Positions 52,284-61,177 of a stretch of DNA of 64,000 nt are shown here, piece after piece (position 1 is the first letter of the stretch; each line of letters opens with the position of its first letter). The notes beneath the pieces were generated by a model. That model ran no database searches. It worked only from the letters and a program-made list of their open reading frames with translations, and was not told the DNA's origin. Origin of the DNA: Marinibacterium sp050389775. Lineage in GTDB: Bacteria > Pseudomonadota > Alphaproteobacteria > Rhodobacterales > Rhodobacteraceae. Made by a program: the position numbers and the translations under genes. The DNA lies in assembly GCF_050389775.1 (NCBI RefSeq), contig NZ_CP177145.1, positions 1 to 64,000 on the forward strand, given 5' to 3'.

Positions 52284-52300
52284 AAAAAATGCCATTTTTT
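52284..52300. promoter_or_regulatory. Palindrome in the divergent ABC control region
   Basis: AAAAAATG and CATTTTTT are perfect 8-bp arms around one base. It lies midway between the ATPase gene and the binding-protein gene and could be an operator or a small hairpin. A related element, GAAAATGC...GCATTTTC, lies upstream of the LeuCD-like operon. Confidence 0.4.
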
Positions 52301-52357
52301 CTCATGTTTGGCTGATTATTCGGCAAGAATATAAAAGTTGAGTCTTCCATTAATTTC

Positions 52358-52401
52358 TTGACAGGTGAATGAATTGACCCAAGCATTGCAAGCGTATGCA
52401 A
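52358..52401 (+). promoter_or_regulatory. Promoter with LacI-type operator, site 7 (peptide-type ABC operon)
   Basis: TTGACA (52358-52363), a weak -10-like AGCATT (52382-52387, 18-bp spacer), then the operator TTGCAAGCGTATGCAA (52386-52401, 14 of 16), which would cover the transcription start. Confidence 0.65.
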
Positions 52402-52427
52402 GACATACCCGACAAGGAGGTATAAAA

Positions 52428-54164
52428 ATGACTGCATCGTTTCTCTCCCGACGATTGAGACAGACAGCGGCCCGCACCGGTCTTGCCGCGGCATTGGCCG
52501 CGGGGTCTGTCCTGGGGGCGGCCACGCCGTCCGTGGCGCAGGGCGGCGACACGCTGCTGTTCCTGGCCGAGGACGTGCCCTCGGGCCTGGACATCGACGG
52601 CCCGTCCATCGCGATCCCGACGACCCAGCTGGGCATGGTGCAGCTGCTGGAACCGCTGATCGCCTATGAATATTTCGACGAGCCCAACGAGGATGGCGTG
52701 CTGATGCCGGACTTCACCAAGCCCGTCGGCCGGCTGCTGGAAAGCTGGGATTACGACCCCGAAACGCTGGTTTGGACCCTGCACCTGCGCAAGGGCGTGA
52801 CAAGCTGCGCGGGCAATGAATTCACCGCCGACGACATGATGTACACCTATGCCCGCGCCCTGAACGTGGGCAGCGCGGTGCCCAATGCCTGGTTCCTGCT
52901 CAACATGTCGGGGGTCAAGGGCTTTACCCAGGATGTCTTCAGCCCCGACGAGGCCGTGGCCAAGGAGGCCCGCGTGCTGGGCGACGGCATCCGCAAGATC
53001 GACGATTACACGGTCGAGGTCGAACAGGTCGAAGCCAACCCGCTGTTCCTGGTCAACATCGCGGTGACGATCTCGCAGGGGGTGCTCGATTCGGCGGTGA
53101 TGAAGGAACATGCCACCGACGACGACCCCTGGGCCTATGAATATGCCAACAACGTCAACCTTCCGTCCTTCGGGCCCTATTGCCTGGACAGCTGGACCAA
53201 GAACGACGAGATCCGGTTCAAGGCCAACCCGAATTACTATCGCGGTGTGGCGCCGATCGAGACGGCGATCATCAAGAAGGTGCCCCAGGGCGGCAACCGC
53301 ATCTCGATCCTGCGCAGCGGCCAGGCCCAGCTGATCCAGGGCATGACCCCGAACCAGTACGACAGCCTGCGCAAGATGCCGGGCATCAAGGTCTCGGGCG
53401 TGACCGGCAACGAAGGCCTGTTCGCGGTGATGAACTACGACACCCCGCCCTTCGACAACATCAAGCTGCGCCAGGCGATTGCCTATGCCATGCCCTACGA
53501 GCGCATCATCAACGTGGGCTACAGCGGCCAGGCCACGCAATGGAAGGCGCCGATCCCCGAGACCTATCCGGGCTACAATCCCTACGAGCCGGGCTATGCG
53601 CATGACCCTGAAAAGGCGAAGGAATTGCTGGCCGAGGCGGGGTATCCCGGTGGCGAGGGCCTGGAGGAATTCGCCGAACAGTTCAAGCTGACCTACGTGG
53701 CCGAAAAGGAAACCACGCTGGGCCCGGTGGTGAACCAGATCCGTTCGGCGCTGACCGAGATCGGCATCCCGGTGACGCTGGATCCGATCCCGCAGACCCA
53801 GTACGGCGACCGCCAGATCGTCAAGAAGGACCTGGCCTTCGGCCTGAACGACCAGGAAAAGCCCATCGGGGTCGATCCGGGCTATGCCATGCAGCTGTTC
53901 TTTGTGTCGGCCGAGGCCGGCGGGCTGAACAACATGATGAACTACAAGAATGCCGAGCTGGACGAGCAATGGGCCGTGGCCCGTGTCGAAGGTGACATGG
54001 CCAAGCGCGAGCAGATCCTGAACGACATGCAGACCACGCTGATGGAAGACGTGGCCTGGCTGCCGCTGGTGACGTTCAAGACGCAATGGGCACATTCCGA
54101 CAAGCTGGGCGGGCTCAGCTGGAACCCGTCGAACTCGCTGCTTCTGTACGACCTGCATTACTGA
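52428..54164 (+). CDS. Peptide/opine-type ABC transporter substrate-binding protein (SBP_bac_5)
   Basis: A 578-residue periplasmic binding protein of the DppA/OppA family with a signal peptide (GLAAALAAGSVLGAATPSVAQ). Family segments are LLESWDYDPETLVWTLHLRKGV, NEFTADDMMYTYARAL, PFDNIKLRQAIAYAMPYERII and DPEKAKELLAEAGYP. A perfect AAGGAGG precedes the ATG at 52428. It leads dppB- and dppC-type permease genes and is followed by a strong hairpin. The ligand is not evident; members also carry opines, sugars and glutathione. Confidence 0.93.
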   Translation: MTASFLSRRLRQTAARTGLAAALAAGSVLGAATPSVAQGGDTLLFLAEDVPSGLDIDGPSIAIPTTQLGMVQLLEPLIAYEYFDEPNEDGVLMPDFTKPVGRLLESWDYDPETLVWTLHLRKGVTSCAGNEFTADDMMYTYARALNVGSAVPNAWFLLNMSGVKGFTQDVFSPDEAVAKEARVLGDGIRKIDDYTVEVEQVEANPLFLVNIAVTISQGVLDSAVMKEHATDDDPWAYEYANNVNLPSFGPYCLDSWTKNDEIRFKANPNYYRGVAPIETAIIKKVPQGGNRISILRSGQAQLIQGMTPNQYDSLRKMPGIKVSGVTGNEGLFAVMNYDTPPFDNIKLRQAIAYAMPYERIINVGYSGQATQWKAPIPETYPGYNPYEPGYAHDPEKAKELLAEAGYPGGEGLEEFAEQFKLTYVAEKETTLGPVVNQIRSALTEIGIPVTLDPIPQTQYGDRQIVKKDLAFGLNDQEKPIGVDPGYAMQLFFVSAEAGGLNNMMNYKNAELDEQWAVARVEGDMAKREQILNDMQTTLMEDVAWLPLVTFKTQWAHSDKLGGLSWNPSNSLLLYDLHY

Positions 54165-54170
54165 CGACCC

Positions 54171-54198
54171 GGGCGGACCCGCGATTGCGGGTCCGCCC
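54171..54198 (+). terminator. Intercistronic hairpin after the binding-protein gene
   Basis: A perfect 12-bp stem (GGGCGGACCCGC with GCGGGTCCGCCC), GATT loop, in the 52-bp gap before the permease gene. There is no T-run, so it probably stabilises the binding-protein message or attenuates read-through. Confidence 0.6.
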
Positions 54199-54216
54199 CC
54201 TCTCCCGGAGATACTC

Positions 54217-55242
54217 ATGATCCGAAGATTCGTGGCAAAGCGGCTGCTGACCGGCGCGCTTCAGATGCTGGGGCTGACCCTGGCCGTCTTCTTCCTGGTC
54301 CGGCTGCTGCCGGCCGATCCCGTCTCGCGGCTGGTCGGGCTGAACGCCTCGCCCGAGGCCTACAAGCAGGCACAGCGCAGCCTGGGGCTGGACAAGCCGG
54401 TGATGGTGCAGCTGATGGATTACCTGGGCATCGGCTCGGAAACCGGGCTGTTGCAGGGCGATTTCGACGTGTCCTGGGTGACCAGCGCGCCGGTCCTGGC
54501 CGAAATCGGGGCCTCGTTGCCGATTACGCTGGAACTGCTGACCTACAGCTTTGCCGTGACGCTGCTGTTTGCCGTGCCCGTGGGCGTGGCCAGTGCGGCC
54601 AACCCGGGCAAGGCGGTCGACAAGTTCGTCTTTTTCTATGGCCTCTTCGGAGGCTCGCAGCCGGAATTCTGGTGGGGCCTGCTGTTCGTGCTGATCTTCT
54701 TCGCCAATCTCGGCGTGGCCCCGGCGCCCCTGGGCATGATCAGCCCGCTGTTGTCGGCGCCGCCGAAGGTCACCGGGTTCTATACGCTCGATGCCCTGAT
54801 CGCCGGTGATTTCCGGGCCTTTCTCGACATCCTGCAGCACCTGATGCTGCCGGTGCTGACCATGGTCTTCGTCCTGTCGGGCCCGGTGATCAAGATGGTC
54901 CGCCAGAGCATGCTGCGCGCCCAGGCATCGGACTACGTGCTTTATGCCAATGCCGCCGGGCTGGGGCGCAAGACCGTCACGCGCTATGCCATGCGCGCGG
55001 CCATCGCGCCGACGATCACGCTGGTCGGCATTCTCTACGGGGTCATGCTGGGCGGTGCCGTGCTGGTCGAAAGCGTCTTTTCGCTGGGCGGGATCGGCCA
55101 ATATGCCGTCCGTTCGGTGCTGGCCTTCGACTACCCGTCGATCCAGGGCATCGTCCTGGTGATCACGGCGATCTCGCTGCTGATCTACCTCCTGCTCGAC
55201 ATCCTTTACGCCATCATCGACCCGAGGGTTGTCTATACATGA
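54217..55242 (+). CDS. Peptide-type ABC transporter permease, DppB family
   Basis: A 341-residue, six-helix permease. The first helix is LGLTLAVFFLVRLLPADPVSRLVG; the EAA-loop region is QASDYVLYANAAGLGRKTVTRYAMRAAIAPTI and the end is LDILYAIIDPRVVYT, all typical of DppB. It overlaps the next permease gene by 4 nt. Confidence 0.93.
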   Translation: MIRRFVAKRLLTGALQMLGLTLAVFFLVRLLPADPVSRLVGLNASPEAYKQAQRSLGLDKPVMVQLMDYLGIGSETGLLQGDFDVSWVTSAPVLAEIGASLPITLELLTYSFAVTLLFAVPVGVASAANPGKAVDKFVFFYGLFGGSQPEFWWGLLFVLIFFANLGVAPAPLGMISPLLSAPPKVTGFYTLDALIAGDFRAFLDILQHLMLPVLTMVFVLSGPVIKMVRQSMLRAQASDYVLYANAAGLGRKTVTRYAMRAAIAPTITLVGILYGVMLGGAVLVESVFSLGGIGQYAVRSVLAFDYPSIQGIVLVITAISLLIYLLLDILYAIIDPRVVYT

Positions 55243-56141
55243 GCTTGTCCGCCACCGATCCCGCCACCACCCCCGTCGCGCGTGCGCGACGGGTCTCGCC
55301 GCTGCTGGTCTTTGCCATCATCTTCGCTGGGGGCTCGCTGTTCCTGGCCGTGTTCGGCGAACATGTCGTGCCCTATGATCCGGTCGACAGCGCGTTCATC
55401 CCCAACATGCCCCCGCCGCCCCTGCGCGACTGGCCGGGCCTGCTGTGGGTGGCCATCACCGGCACCGCGCCCGAGCCGATCCACTGGTTCGGCACCGACA
55501 GCTCGGGCTTCGATGTCTTTTCCCGCGTGCTCTGCGCCCCGCGCATCGACCTGACCATCGCCCTGGCCGCCAATTTCCTGGCCATGCTGATCGGCATCCC
55601 CTTCGGCCTGGTCGCCGGCTATTTCACCAACCCCGCGACCGAGTTCATGATGCGCGTCTCCGACGTGATCCAGTCGTTCCCGGTGTTCATCTCGGCGATG
55701 ATCCTCGTGGCCCTGGGCGGGCAATCGGCGATCAATGTCATCATGGCCCTGTCGCTGCTCTATGCGCCGATCTACGTGCGCCTGACCCGGTCCGAGGCCA
55801 TGGCCCAGAAAAGCCGCGGCATGGTCGAGGCCTCGCGGGCGATCGGCCAGAGCGAGATCAAGATCGCGCTGCAGCATGTCCTGCCCAATTCGATCGGCCC
55901 GTCGCTGGTGCAAAGCTCGGTGACCATCGGTTTTGCCATCCTGCTGACCGCCGGGCTGTCCTTTGTCGGTGCCGGCGTGCGCCCGCCGGACCCGGAATGG
56001 GGGCTGATGATCTCGACCGGGGCCAATGACATCGTGCTGGGCCAGTGGTGGACGTCGGTCTTCCCGGGCATCGCGATCTCGCTGACCGTCTTTGCCTTTG
56101 CCGTCATCGGCGATGCCCTGCAGCGGCGCTATGACCGCTGA
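55239..56141 (+). CDS. Peptide-type ABC transporter permease, DppC family
   Basis: A 300-residue permease. The periplasmic DSSGFDVFSRVLCAPRIDL segment, the helix FLAMLIGIPFGLVAGYF, the EAA loop MVEASRAIGQSEIKIALQHVLPNS and the end LTVFAFAVIGDALQRRYDR are typical of DppC. Overlaps dppB-type gene by 4 nt, so the two form the heterodimeric channel powered by the fused ATPase at 50.4-52.2 kb. Confidence 0.93.
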   Translation: MSLSATDPATTPVARARRVSPLLVFAIIFAGGSLFLAVFGEHVVPYDPVDSAFIPNMPPPPLRDWPGLLWVAITGTAPEPIHWFGTDSSGFDVFSRVLCAPRIDLTIALAANFLAMLIGIPFGLVAGYFTNPATEFMMRVSDVIQSFPVFISAMILVALGGQSAINVIMALSLLYAPIYVRLTRSEAMAQKSRGMVEASRAIGQSEIKIALQHVLPNSIGPSLVQSSVTIGFAILLTAGLSFVGAGVRPPDPEWGLMISTGANDIVLGQWWTSVFPGIAISLTVFAFAVIGDALQRRYDR

Positions 56142-56192
56142 TCGCCCGTTTCCCGAATTCCCAAGATCCACCAGACCCACAGGACAGACCAG

Positions 56193-56498
56193 ATGAGAAT
56201 TATCGTGCTCTTCAACCTTCGCCCCGGCGTCAGCGCCGAGGATTACGAGGCCTGGGCCCGCACCACCGACATCCCGGTGGTCAACGACCTGCCGTCAATC
56301 GCCTCCTTCACCGTGCACAAGGCCACCGGCGTGATGGGATCGGACGCAACCCCGCCCTATCAATATGTCGAAGTGGTGGATGTGGCCGACATGGACGGCT
56401 TTGGCCGTGACGTGTCGACCGAGGCGATGACCCGGATCGCGGCCGAGTTCCAGGCCCTGGCCGACAACCCGACCTTCGTGACCACGACCGACCTGTGA
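56193..56498 (+). CDS. Small dimeric alpha/beta-barrel protein, RedY/HapK-like
   Basis: A 101-residue protein with the ferredoxin-like dimeric barrel pattern. The segments IIVLFNLRPGVSAEDYEAWARTTDIPVVN and LPSIASFTVHKATG resemble the REDY/HapK family known from prodiginine-type gene sets, and more loosely EthD proteins. It is the last gene of the ABC operon, 51 nt after the permease, before a strong terminator. Its function here is unknown; small barrels of this kind often bind or rearrange pathway intermediates. Confidence 0.75.
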   Translation: MRIIVLFNLRPGVSAEDYEAWARTTDIPVVNDLPSIASFTVHKATGVMGSDATPPYQYVEVVDVADMDGFGRDVSTEAMTRIAAEFQALADNPTFVTTTDL

Positions 56499-56504
56499 CA
56501 GGTC

Positions 56505-56533
56505 GCCGGCGCGGGGACGAACCCCGCGCCGGC
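56505..56533. terminator. Bidirectional hairpin between the ABC operon and the TRAP genes
   Basis: GCCGGCGCGGGG pairs perfectly with CCCCGCGCCGGC (12 bp, 5-nt loop) between convergent transcripts. It lacks a T-run but its position is convincing. Confidence 0.7.
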
Positions 56534-56538
56534 AGATG

Positions 56539-57816
56539 TCATTCGGCCAGGCCCGGCAGCCAGAGGAACACGGCCGGGAACAGCAGGACCAGCAACGCCA
56601 CGGCGAACTGGATCAGCACCAGGGGCGTGACATCGCGGATGATCTCGCCGACCTTCAGCCCCGACACGCCCGAGGCCACGAAGAGCAGCGTGCCGACCGG
56701 CGGGGTCAGCATGCCGACGATCAGCGTCAGGATGAAGACCAGCGCGAAATGCAGCGGCTCGATACCGTAGCTGGCGGCGATGGGCGCAAAGATCGGCACC
56801 AGCATCACGTAGGCCGCCGTCGATTCCATGAACATGCCGATCAGGATCAGCGTGCCGAAGATCAGCAGCAGGAAGGTCTGGGGATCGTCGGTCAGCGACT
56901 GGATCAGCGCGCTGAGCTGGCGGGGCAGCATGTCGATCGAAAAGACAAAGGTCACTGTGGCCGCCGCGGCGATGATGATCGTCACGATACCCGTGGTGAT
57001 GCCCGCGTTCAGCAGGGCTTCGGGAAAGTCCCTGAGCTTGAGCTCGCGGGTGTAGAACAGCCCGATCAGGCTGGCCATGACCACGGCGATGGCGCCGCCT
57101 TCGGTGGCCGTGAACACCCCGCCGATGATGCCCCCGATGACCACGACGGGCACCGCCAGGACGGGCAGGGCGCGCAGCCCCTCGCGCCGGACATTGGCCA
57201 GCCGCACCGGCTCGCCGGTCAGCGGATAGCCCCGCCAATAGCAGGCCAGCGCGACATAGACGGCCATGCCCCCGGCGATCAGCAGGGCCGGCAGGACGCC
57301 GCCCAGGAACAGCTGGGGGATCGACACGCCGGGCCCGGCAATCGAGGCATAGACGATCATCGCCGTGCTGGGCGGCAGGATCGGCCCGAGGTTGCCGCAG
57401 GCCGCGATCAGCGCCGCGCCAAAGGGCCGGCTGTAGCGTTCGCTGAGCGGTTTCATCAGCGCCGACCCCAGCGCCGCCGCATCGGCCACGGCCGTGCCCG
57501 ACACCGAGGCCAGGCCGAGGCCCGAGGCAATGGTCACATGCCCCAGCCCGCCATGGACCCGGCCGACCAGCGTGTTGGCCGCGCGGATCGCCAGGTTGAC
57601 CATGCCCGCGCGCACCATCAGCTCGCCGGCGAGCATGAAGAACGGAATGGCCAGCAGCGGGAAGGAATTGATGGCGAACATCATCTTGGAGGCCAGGATC
57701 TCGATCGGCAGGCCGGCCATCAGGAACCCGGCGAGCCCGGCGATGCCGAAGGAAAAGGCCAGCGGGATGCCCAGCAGGCAGGCGGCGAAGAAGAGGATGG
57801 CAATGATCAGGCTCAT
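56539..57816 (-). CDS. TRAP transporter large membrane subunit DctM (second system)
   Basis: A 425-residue multi-helix permease. Typical segments are GLASVSGTAVADAAALGSALM, GNLGPILPPSTAMIVYASI, GGVFTATEGGAIAVVMASLIG and GMLTPPVGTLLFVASG. The ATG at 57816 overlaps the dctQ stop in an ATGA arrangement; the frame is open further upstream through dctQ but that is a shadow. Ligand unknown. Confidence 0.94.
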   Translation of the reverse strand: MSLIIAILFFAACLLGIPLAFSFGIAGLAGFLMAGLPIEILASKMMFAINSFPLLAIPFFMLAGELMVRAGMVNLAIRAANTLVGRVHGGLGHVTIASGLGLASVSGTAVADAAALGSALMKPLSERYSRPFGAALIAACGNLGPILPPSTAMIVYASIAGPGVSIPQLFLGGVLPALLIAGGMAVYVALACYWRGYPLTGEPVRLANVRREGLRALPVLAVPVVVIGGIIGGVFTATEGGAIAVVMASLIGLFYTRELKLRDFPEALLNAGITTGIVTIIIAAAATVTFVFSIDMLPRQLSALIQSLTDDPQTFLLLIFGTLILIGMFMESTAAYVMLVPIFAPIAASYGIEPLHFALVFILTLIVGMLTPPVGTLLFVASGVSGLKVGEIIRDVTPLVLIQFAVALLVLLFPAVFLWLPGLAE

Positions 57817-58307
57817 GAGGCGACCTCGTCGAAATCCACCTTGCGCTCGGTGCGCACGCCGCGCCGGAACTCGGCGGCCAGGTGCAGCAGGGCATGGGCC
57901 GCGCCCAGGGCCACGGGCACAAAGAACCACGACACCGACAGGGGCATGCTCAGCATCATCTCGTCCGCGCGCTGGCGGATGCAGACCACGGCGCTGACCA
58001 GCAGCACGGCCATGAACACGGCCACGACGACCAGGCAGGCCCGATAGACCAGCCGGCGGGCGGTGGGGCCCAGTTTCTGTTCCAGCCCGGTGATGGCCAC
58101 GTGCATGCCCCGGCCGATGGCCAGGGGCATGACAAGGAAGGTCGTCCAGATGAACATCAGCCGCGACAGCTCGTTCACGACCATGATCGACCGGTGAAAC
58201 CCGTAGCGCGCGACCACGTCCGCGGCGACCGACAGCACGATGGCCGCGACGCACAGGGTGATCACCAGCTGAAAGGCCCGGTCGATCGCTTGGATGGCAA
58301 GGGTCAT
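57813..58307 (-). CDS. TRAP transporter small membrane subunit DctQ (second system)
   Basis: A 164-residue four-helix protein (LVITLCVAAIVLSVAADVVARYGF, LSRLMFIWTTFLVMPLAIG, LVYRACLVVVAVFMAVLLVSAVV, SWFFVPVALGAAHALLHLA). It follows the binding-protein gene after 3 nt and overlaps dctM by 4 nt, so all three subunits are co-translated. Confidence 0.92.
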   Translation of the reverse strand: MTLAIQAIDRAFQLVITLCVAAIVLSVAADVVARYGFHRSIMVVNELSRLMFIWTTFLVMPLAIGRGMHVAITGLEQKLGPTARRLVYRACLVVVAVFMAVLLVSAVVCIRQRADEMMLSMPLSVSWFFVPVALGAAHALLHLAAEFRRGVRTERKVDFDEVAS

Positions 58308-58310
58308 CGC

Positions 58311-59309
58311 TTACTGCGCGGCCTTCACCGCGGCGACAAAGGCATCGACCCGATCCTGGCCCAGCGTCTCGCCGATCAGGCCGTAGACCGGCTGGGTGGC
58401 CTGCTGGAAGGCCGCGCGCTGGTCGTCGGTCAGCTCGGTGATCGACATGCCCGCCGCGCGCAGGGCTTCGAGGTTCTCGGTGTCTTCGCTCGCGGCCAGC
58501 CGGCGCTGTTCCAGCGTGGCCAGGCGCCCGGCCTCGCGGATGGCGGCCTGGTCCTCGGGCGACTGCCGGTCCATCATGCGCTTGCTCACCGCAAAGACCA
58601 GGATGTCGAAGAAATGGCCACTGTCGGTCAGGTATTGCTGGTTGGCGTCATAAAGCTGAAAGGTGTTGATCACCGAATAGGGGTTTTCCTGGCCGTCGAT
58701 CACGCCCTGGCGCAGGGCGGCAAAGGTCTCGGACCAGTCGATGGCGATCGGGCTGACGCCCAGTTCCTCGAAGGTCGCGATATGCACCGGGTTCTTCTGC
58801 AGCCGGATCTTGAGGCCGGCCAGGTCCTCGGGCGTTTCGATCGGGCGCACGGAATTGGTCAGGTTGCGAAAGCCCAGCTCCATGAAGCCCAGCACTTCGA
58901 GCCCCTTGTCGAGGAACTGCGCCTTGAGGTCGTCGCCGAAGGGCCCGTCGAGCACGGCAAAGGCCTGTTCGCGGCTGCCGAAGACGAAGGGCAGGTTGGT
59001 AACGCCCAGGTCGGGCACCTGCGTGTTGAAGAAGGCCGACGAGACATAGACCCCGAAGTTGATGCCGCTCTGGGCCTGGTTGATCATCTCGGTGGCCTGG
59101 CCCAGCTCGCTGTTGGCAAAGATCTCGACGGTGTGGTCGGTATTGGCCTCGACCTCGTCCTTGAACACGGTGGCCAGCGCCCGCGAGCTGGAATGGGGAT
59201 CGCCAAAGCCCGAGGCCAGGCGCAGTTCGGCCGCACGGGCCCCGGGGGCGGCAGCGCCCAGCAGGGCGACAACAGCCGCCAGTTTTCCAAAGGTGGTCCA
59301 GACGCGCAT
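58311..59309 (-). CDS. TRAP transporter substrate-binding protein DctP (second system)
   Basis: A 332-residue periplasmic binding protein with a signal peptide (KLAAVVALLGAAAPGARAA-ELRLA). The DctP core includes LAGLKIRLQKNPVHIATFEELG and LRQGVIDGQENPYSVI; the arginine in KIRLQ is the usual carboxylate contact. AGGAG precedes the ATG at 59309. It belongs to a different DctP branch from the two copies at 20.4 and 26.1 kb. A carboxylate or sulfonate ligand is likely; the HisD/SDR genes 2.7 kb upstream may use it. Confidence 0.93.
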   Translation of the reverse strand: MRVWTTFGKLAAVVALLGAAAPGARAAELRLASGFGDPHSSSRALATVFKDEVEANTDHTVEIFANSELGQATEMINQAQSGINFGVYVSSAFFNTQVPDLGVTNLPFVFGSREQAFAVLDGPFGDDLKAQFLDKGLEVLGFMELGFRNLTNSVRPIETPEDLAGLKIRLQKNPVHIATFEELGVSPIAIDWSETFAALRQGVIDGQENPYSVINTFQLYDANQQYLTDSGHFFDILVFAVSKRMMDRQSPEDQAAIREAGRLATLEQRRLAASEDTENLEALRAAGMSITELTDDQRAAFQQATQPVYGLIGETLGQDRVDAFVAAVKAAQ

Positions 59310-59527
59310 GGGAATCTCCTGTTGCGGCGGTTTTGGTGGTGGCATCGGCGGGCGGGCACGGCGGCCCGTGGCCGATGCGGGGCCCGGCCCGGCGATGGCG
59401 GGCAGGGCGGGAAAGCGGCGGTTGACCGGGGTTTGACCGGGGGAAGGGTGAGGCGCGCGCGATGTCCCTGGGGCGCGCGCCTCGCGCAGGGGGAACGCCG
59501 ACCGCCTGCGCAGGGTGTGGGTGGCCG

Positions 59528-60937
59528 TCAGCGACCCGGAGCGACCAGCATCCGGGCAATGACCGACACGTCGTCCAGCGTTTCGATCCGGTCGACCGTC
59601 TCGATCAGCGCCTCGCCGGTCTCGACGGCCATGCCCCCGGCCCGGGCCCAGCAGCGCCGGAACTTGGCCAGGTTCTCGTCGCGGGTCAGCGGGTTGGTGT
59701 AATGGCCATAGACCGAGGCGACCTCGACCTCGTGCACCGCCCCGGATTTCAGCTCGACCCGGATGGTCTGGGGGGCCATGGCGCTGTGGCTGGGGTTGTC
59801 GTTCTGGATGACCGTCACATTGCGCGCGATCTCGTGGGTCAGCGGGTGCTGCAGCATCTCGGCGCCGAGGAATTGCTCGACGTCGACCTCGCCGTGGACC
59901 AGGTAGGTGCCGGCGACAAAGCCCAGGCACAGCTTGGCATAATTGGGTGCGGGATCGGGGATGATCGGCCGGCCGACCAGCCGCTTGACCAGCTGCGGCA
60001 CGGTGCAGGTGATCGCCGCGACATCCTCGGCGCCAAAGCCATGCTGGCGCTGCAGCCGCATCAGCCCGTCGACCACGCCATGGGTCAGCCGTCCCGAGGG
60101 GAAGGGCTTGTGCGACATGCGCTCGATCTGGAAGGCCTCGCGCAGTTCGGCCAGCCCGTGGTCGATGTCCAGCCCGCCGCGTTCGAACAGGGTGAAGAAC
60201 CCGTATTGCCCGGTCAGGATGTCGGCCGGGCCGAGGATGCCATGGGCCGCGAAATCGCAGGATGCCACGGCGGCCCGCGCGTTGAACCCGACCTGCATGC
60301 CCAGCAGGGGCGAGCCTTCGACATGGGGTTGCAGCGTGCCGCAGGCCTGGCCGTACTGGTTGCCCATGGTGCGGATCAGCGTGTCGGCATCAAAGCCTTC
60401 CAGCCGGGCCAGCGCGGCGGCCGCGCCCATGCCCCCGGCCGTGGCCGGGCGGAAGAAGCTGATCGGGCCGACGGCCGACTTGCCGATGAACAGCGAGATG
60501 TCGACGCCCAGCACCACGGCAGCCAGGAAATCGCGGCCGCTGACCGGGTTGCCCCGGGCGGCGCGGCGCTCGGCATAGGCCATGACCGCCGACAGGATCG
60601 TGGCGAAGGGGTGCAGCACCGCTTCCTCGCTGACGCAATCGTATTCAAGGCTGTGGATCTGGTAGCCGTTGACAAAGGCCGCGGCCGCCGCCGGCAGGCG
60701 CTGGCCGCTGACCCAGACCGTGGCCTCGTCGCCCTGGCCCCAGGAGGCGGCCACCTCGATCAGGCTGTCGAGCTTGTAGCCGTTGCAACCGGCCACGCCG
60801 ACGCCGAACGTGTCGAGCAGAAAGGTCTTGGCCTTCTCGACGGACAGGGCGGGCAGGTCGTCGAACCCGGTGCCGGTGACCCGTTCGGCCAGCCAGGGAA
60901 GGGGGTTGTCTGCTTGGATCGTGGTGCTTTCGGTCAA
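59528..60937 (-). CDS. MmgE/PrpD-family dehydratase or decarboxylase
   Basis: A 469-residue protein of the MmgE/PrpD fold (2-methylcitrate dehydratase, cis-aconitate decarboxylase and relatives). Family segments are LLDTFGVGVAGCNGYK, VNGYQIHSLEYDCV, LHPFATILSAVMAYAE, HKPFPSGRLTHGVVDGLM and DNLAKFR-type end (TRDENLAKFRRCWA). The TTG at 60937 is the only credible start. There are no other methylcitrate-cycle genes, so propionate use is not supported. Two LacI-type operators lie upstream, placing it in the same predicted regulon as the LeuCD-like hydratase and lyase, whose chemistry it would suit. Confidence 0.87.
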   Translation of the reverse strand: MTESTTIQADNPLPWLAERVTGTGFDDLPALSVEKAKTFLLDTFGVGVAGCNGYKLDSLIEVAASWGQGDEATVWVSGQRLPAAAAAFVNGYQIHSLEYDCVSEEAVLHPFATILSAVMAYAERRAARGNPVSGRDFLAAVVLGVDISLFIGKSAVGPISFFRPATAGGMGAAAALARLEGFDADTLIRTMGNQYGQACGTLQPHVEGSPLLGMQVGFNARAAVASCDFAAHGILGPADILTGQYGFFTLFERGGLDIDHGLAELREAFQIERMSHKPFPSGRLTHGVVDGLMRLQRQHGFGAEDVAAITCTVPQLVKRLVGRPIIPDPAPNYAKLCLGFVAGTYLVHGEVDVEQFLGAEMLQHPLTHEIARNVTVIQNDNPSHSAMAPQTIRVELKSGAVHEVEVASVYGHYTNPLTRDENLAKFRRCWARAGGMAVETGEALIETVDRIETLDDVSVIARMLVAPGR

Positions 60938-61028
60938 GGCTGGTGCCGTCCTTTCGTCCCGCCGGCCCCGGCCGGCGGGTGCCGTTCCTGTGCGGCGGGT
61001 CCGGGCCGGCTTGGGCCGGTCCCACCGC

Positions 61029-61077
61029 TTGCATTCGTATGCAAGACATTAGCGCGGCAAGGGGCCGCACCTGTCAA
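61029..61077 (-). promoter_or_regulatory. Promoter with LacI-type operator, site 8 (MmgE/PrpD gene)
   Basis: On the minus strand TTGACA (61077-61072), 18-bp spacer and GCTAAT (61053-61048), then the operator TTGCATTCGTATGCAA (61044-61029), the best match of all at 15 of 16. It would cover the transcription start. Confidence 0.72.
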
Positions 61078-61132
61078 TAGTCAACCTGTGTCATTCGGCA
61101 CATTTCTCATGCAGGGATCAGCGACTGCCCGC

Positions 61133-61168
61133 AAAAAGGCACCCGCCCGGTTACTGCCGGGCGGGTGC
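61133..61168 (-). terminator. Rho-independent terminator of the SDR/HisD operon
   Basis: A perfect 12-bp stem (GCACCCGCCCGG with CCGGGCGGGTGC, 6-nt loop); on the minus strand it is followed by CTTTTTGC. It ends the leftward operon that includes the SDR at 61.2 kb. Confidence 0.88.
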
Positions 61169-61177
61169 GCAATTGTC

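Noticed and set aside
55275..55290. GTCGCGCGTGCGCGAC inside the dppC-type gene, resembling the parS palindrome
   Set aside because: It differs at two symmetric positions from the best parS copy, lies in coding sequence for an Ala/Arg-rich stretch and is far from the partition module; probably chance in high-GC DNA.
59528..60937. Reading the MmgE/PrpD gene as part of the methylcitrate cycle
   Set aside because: No prpC-type synthase is present, and the gene stands alone under the island's operator.
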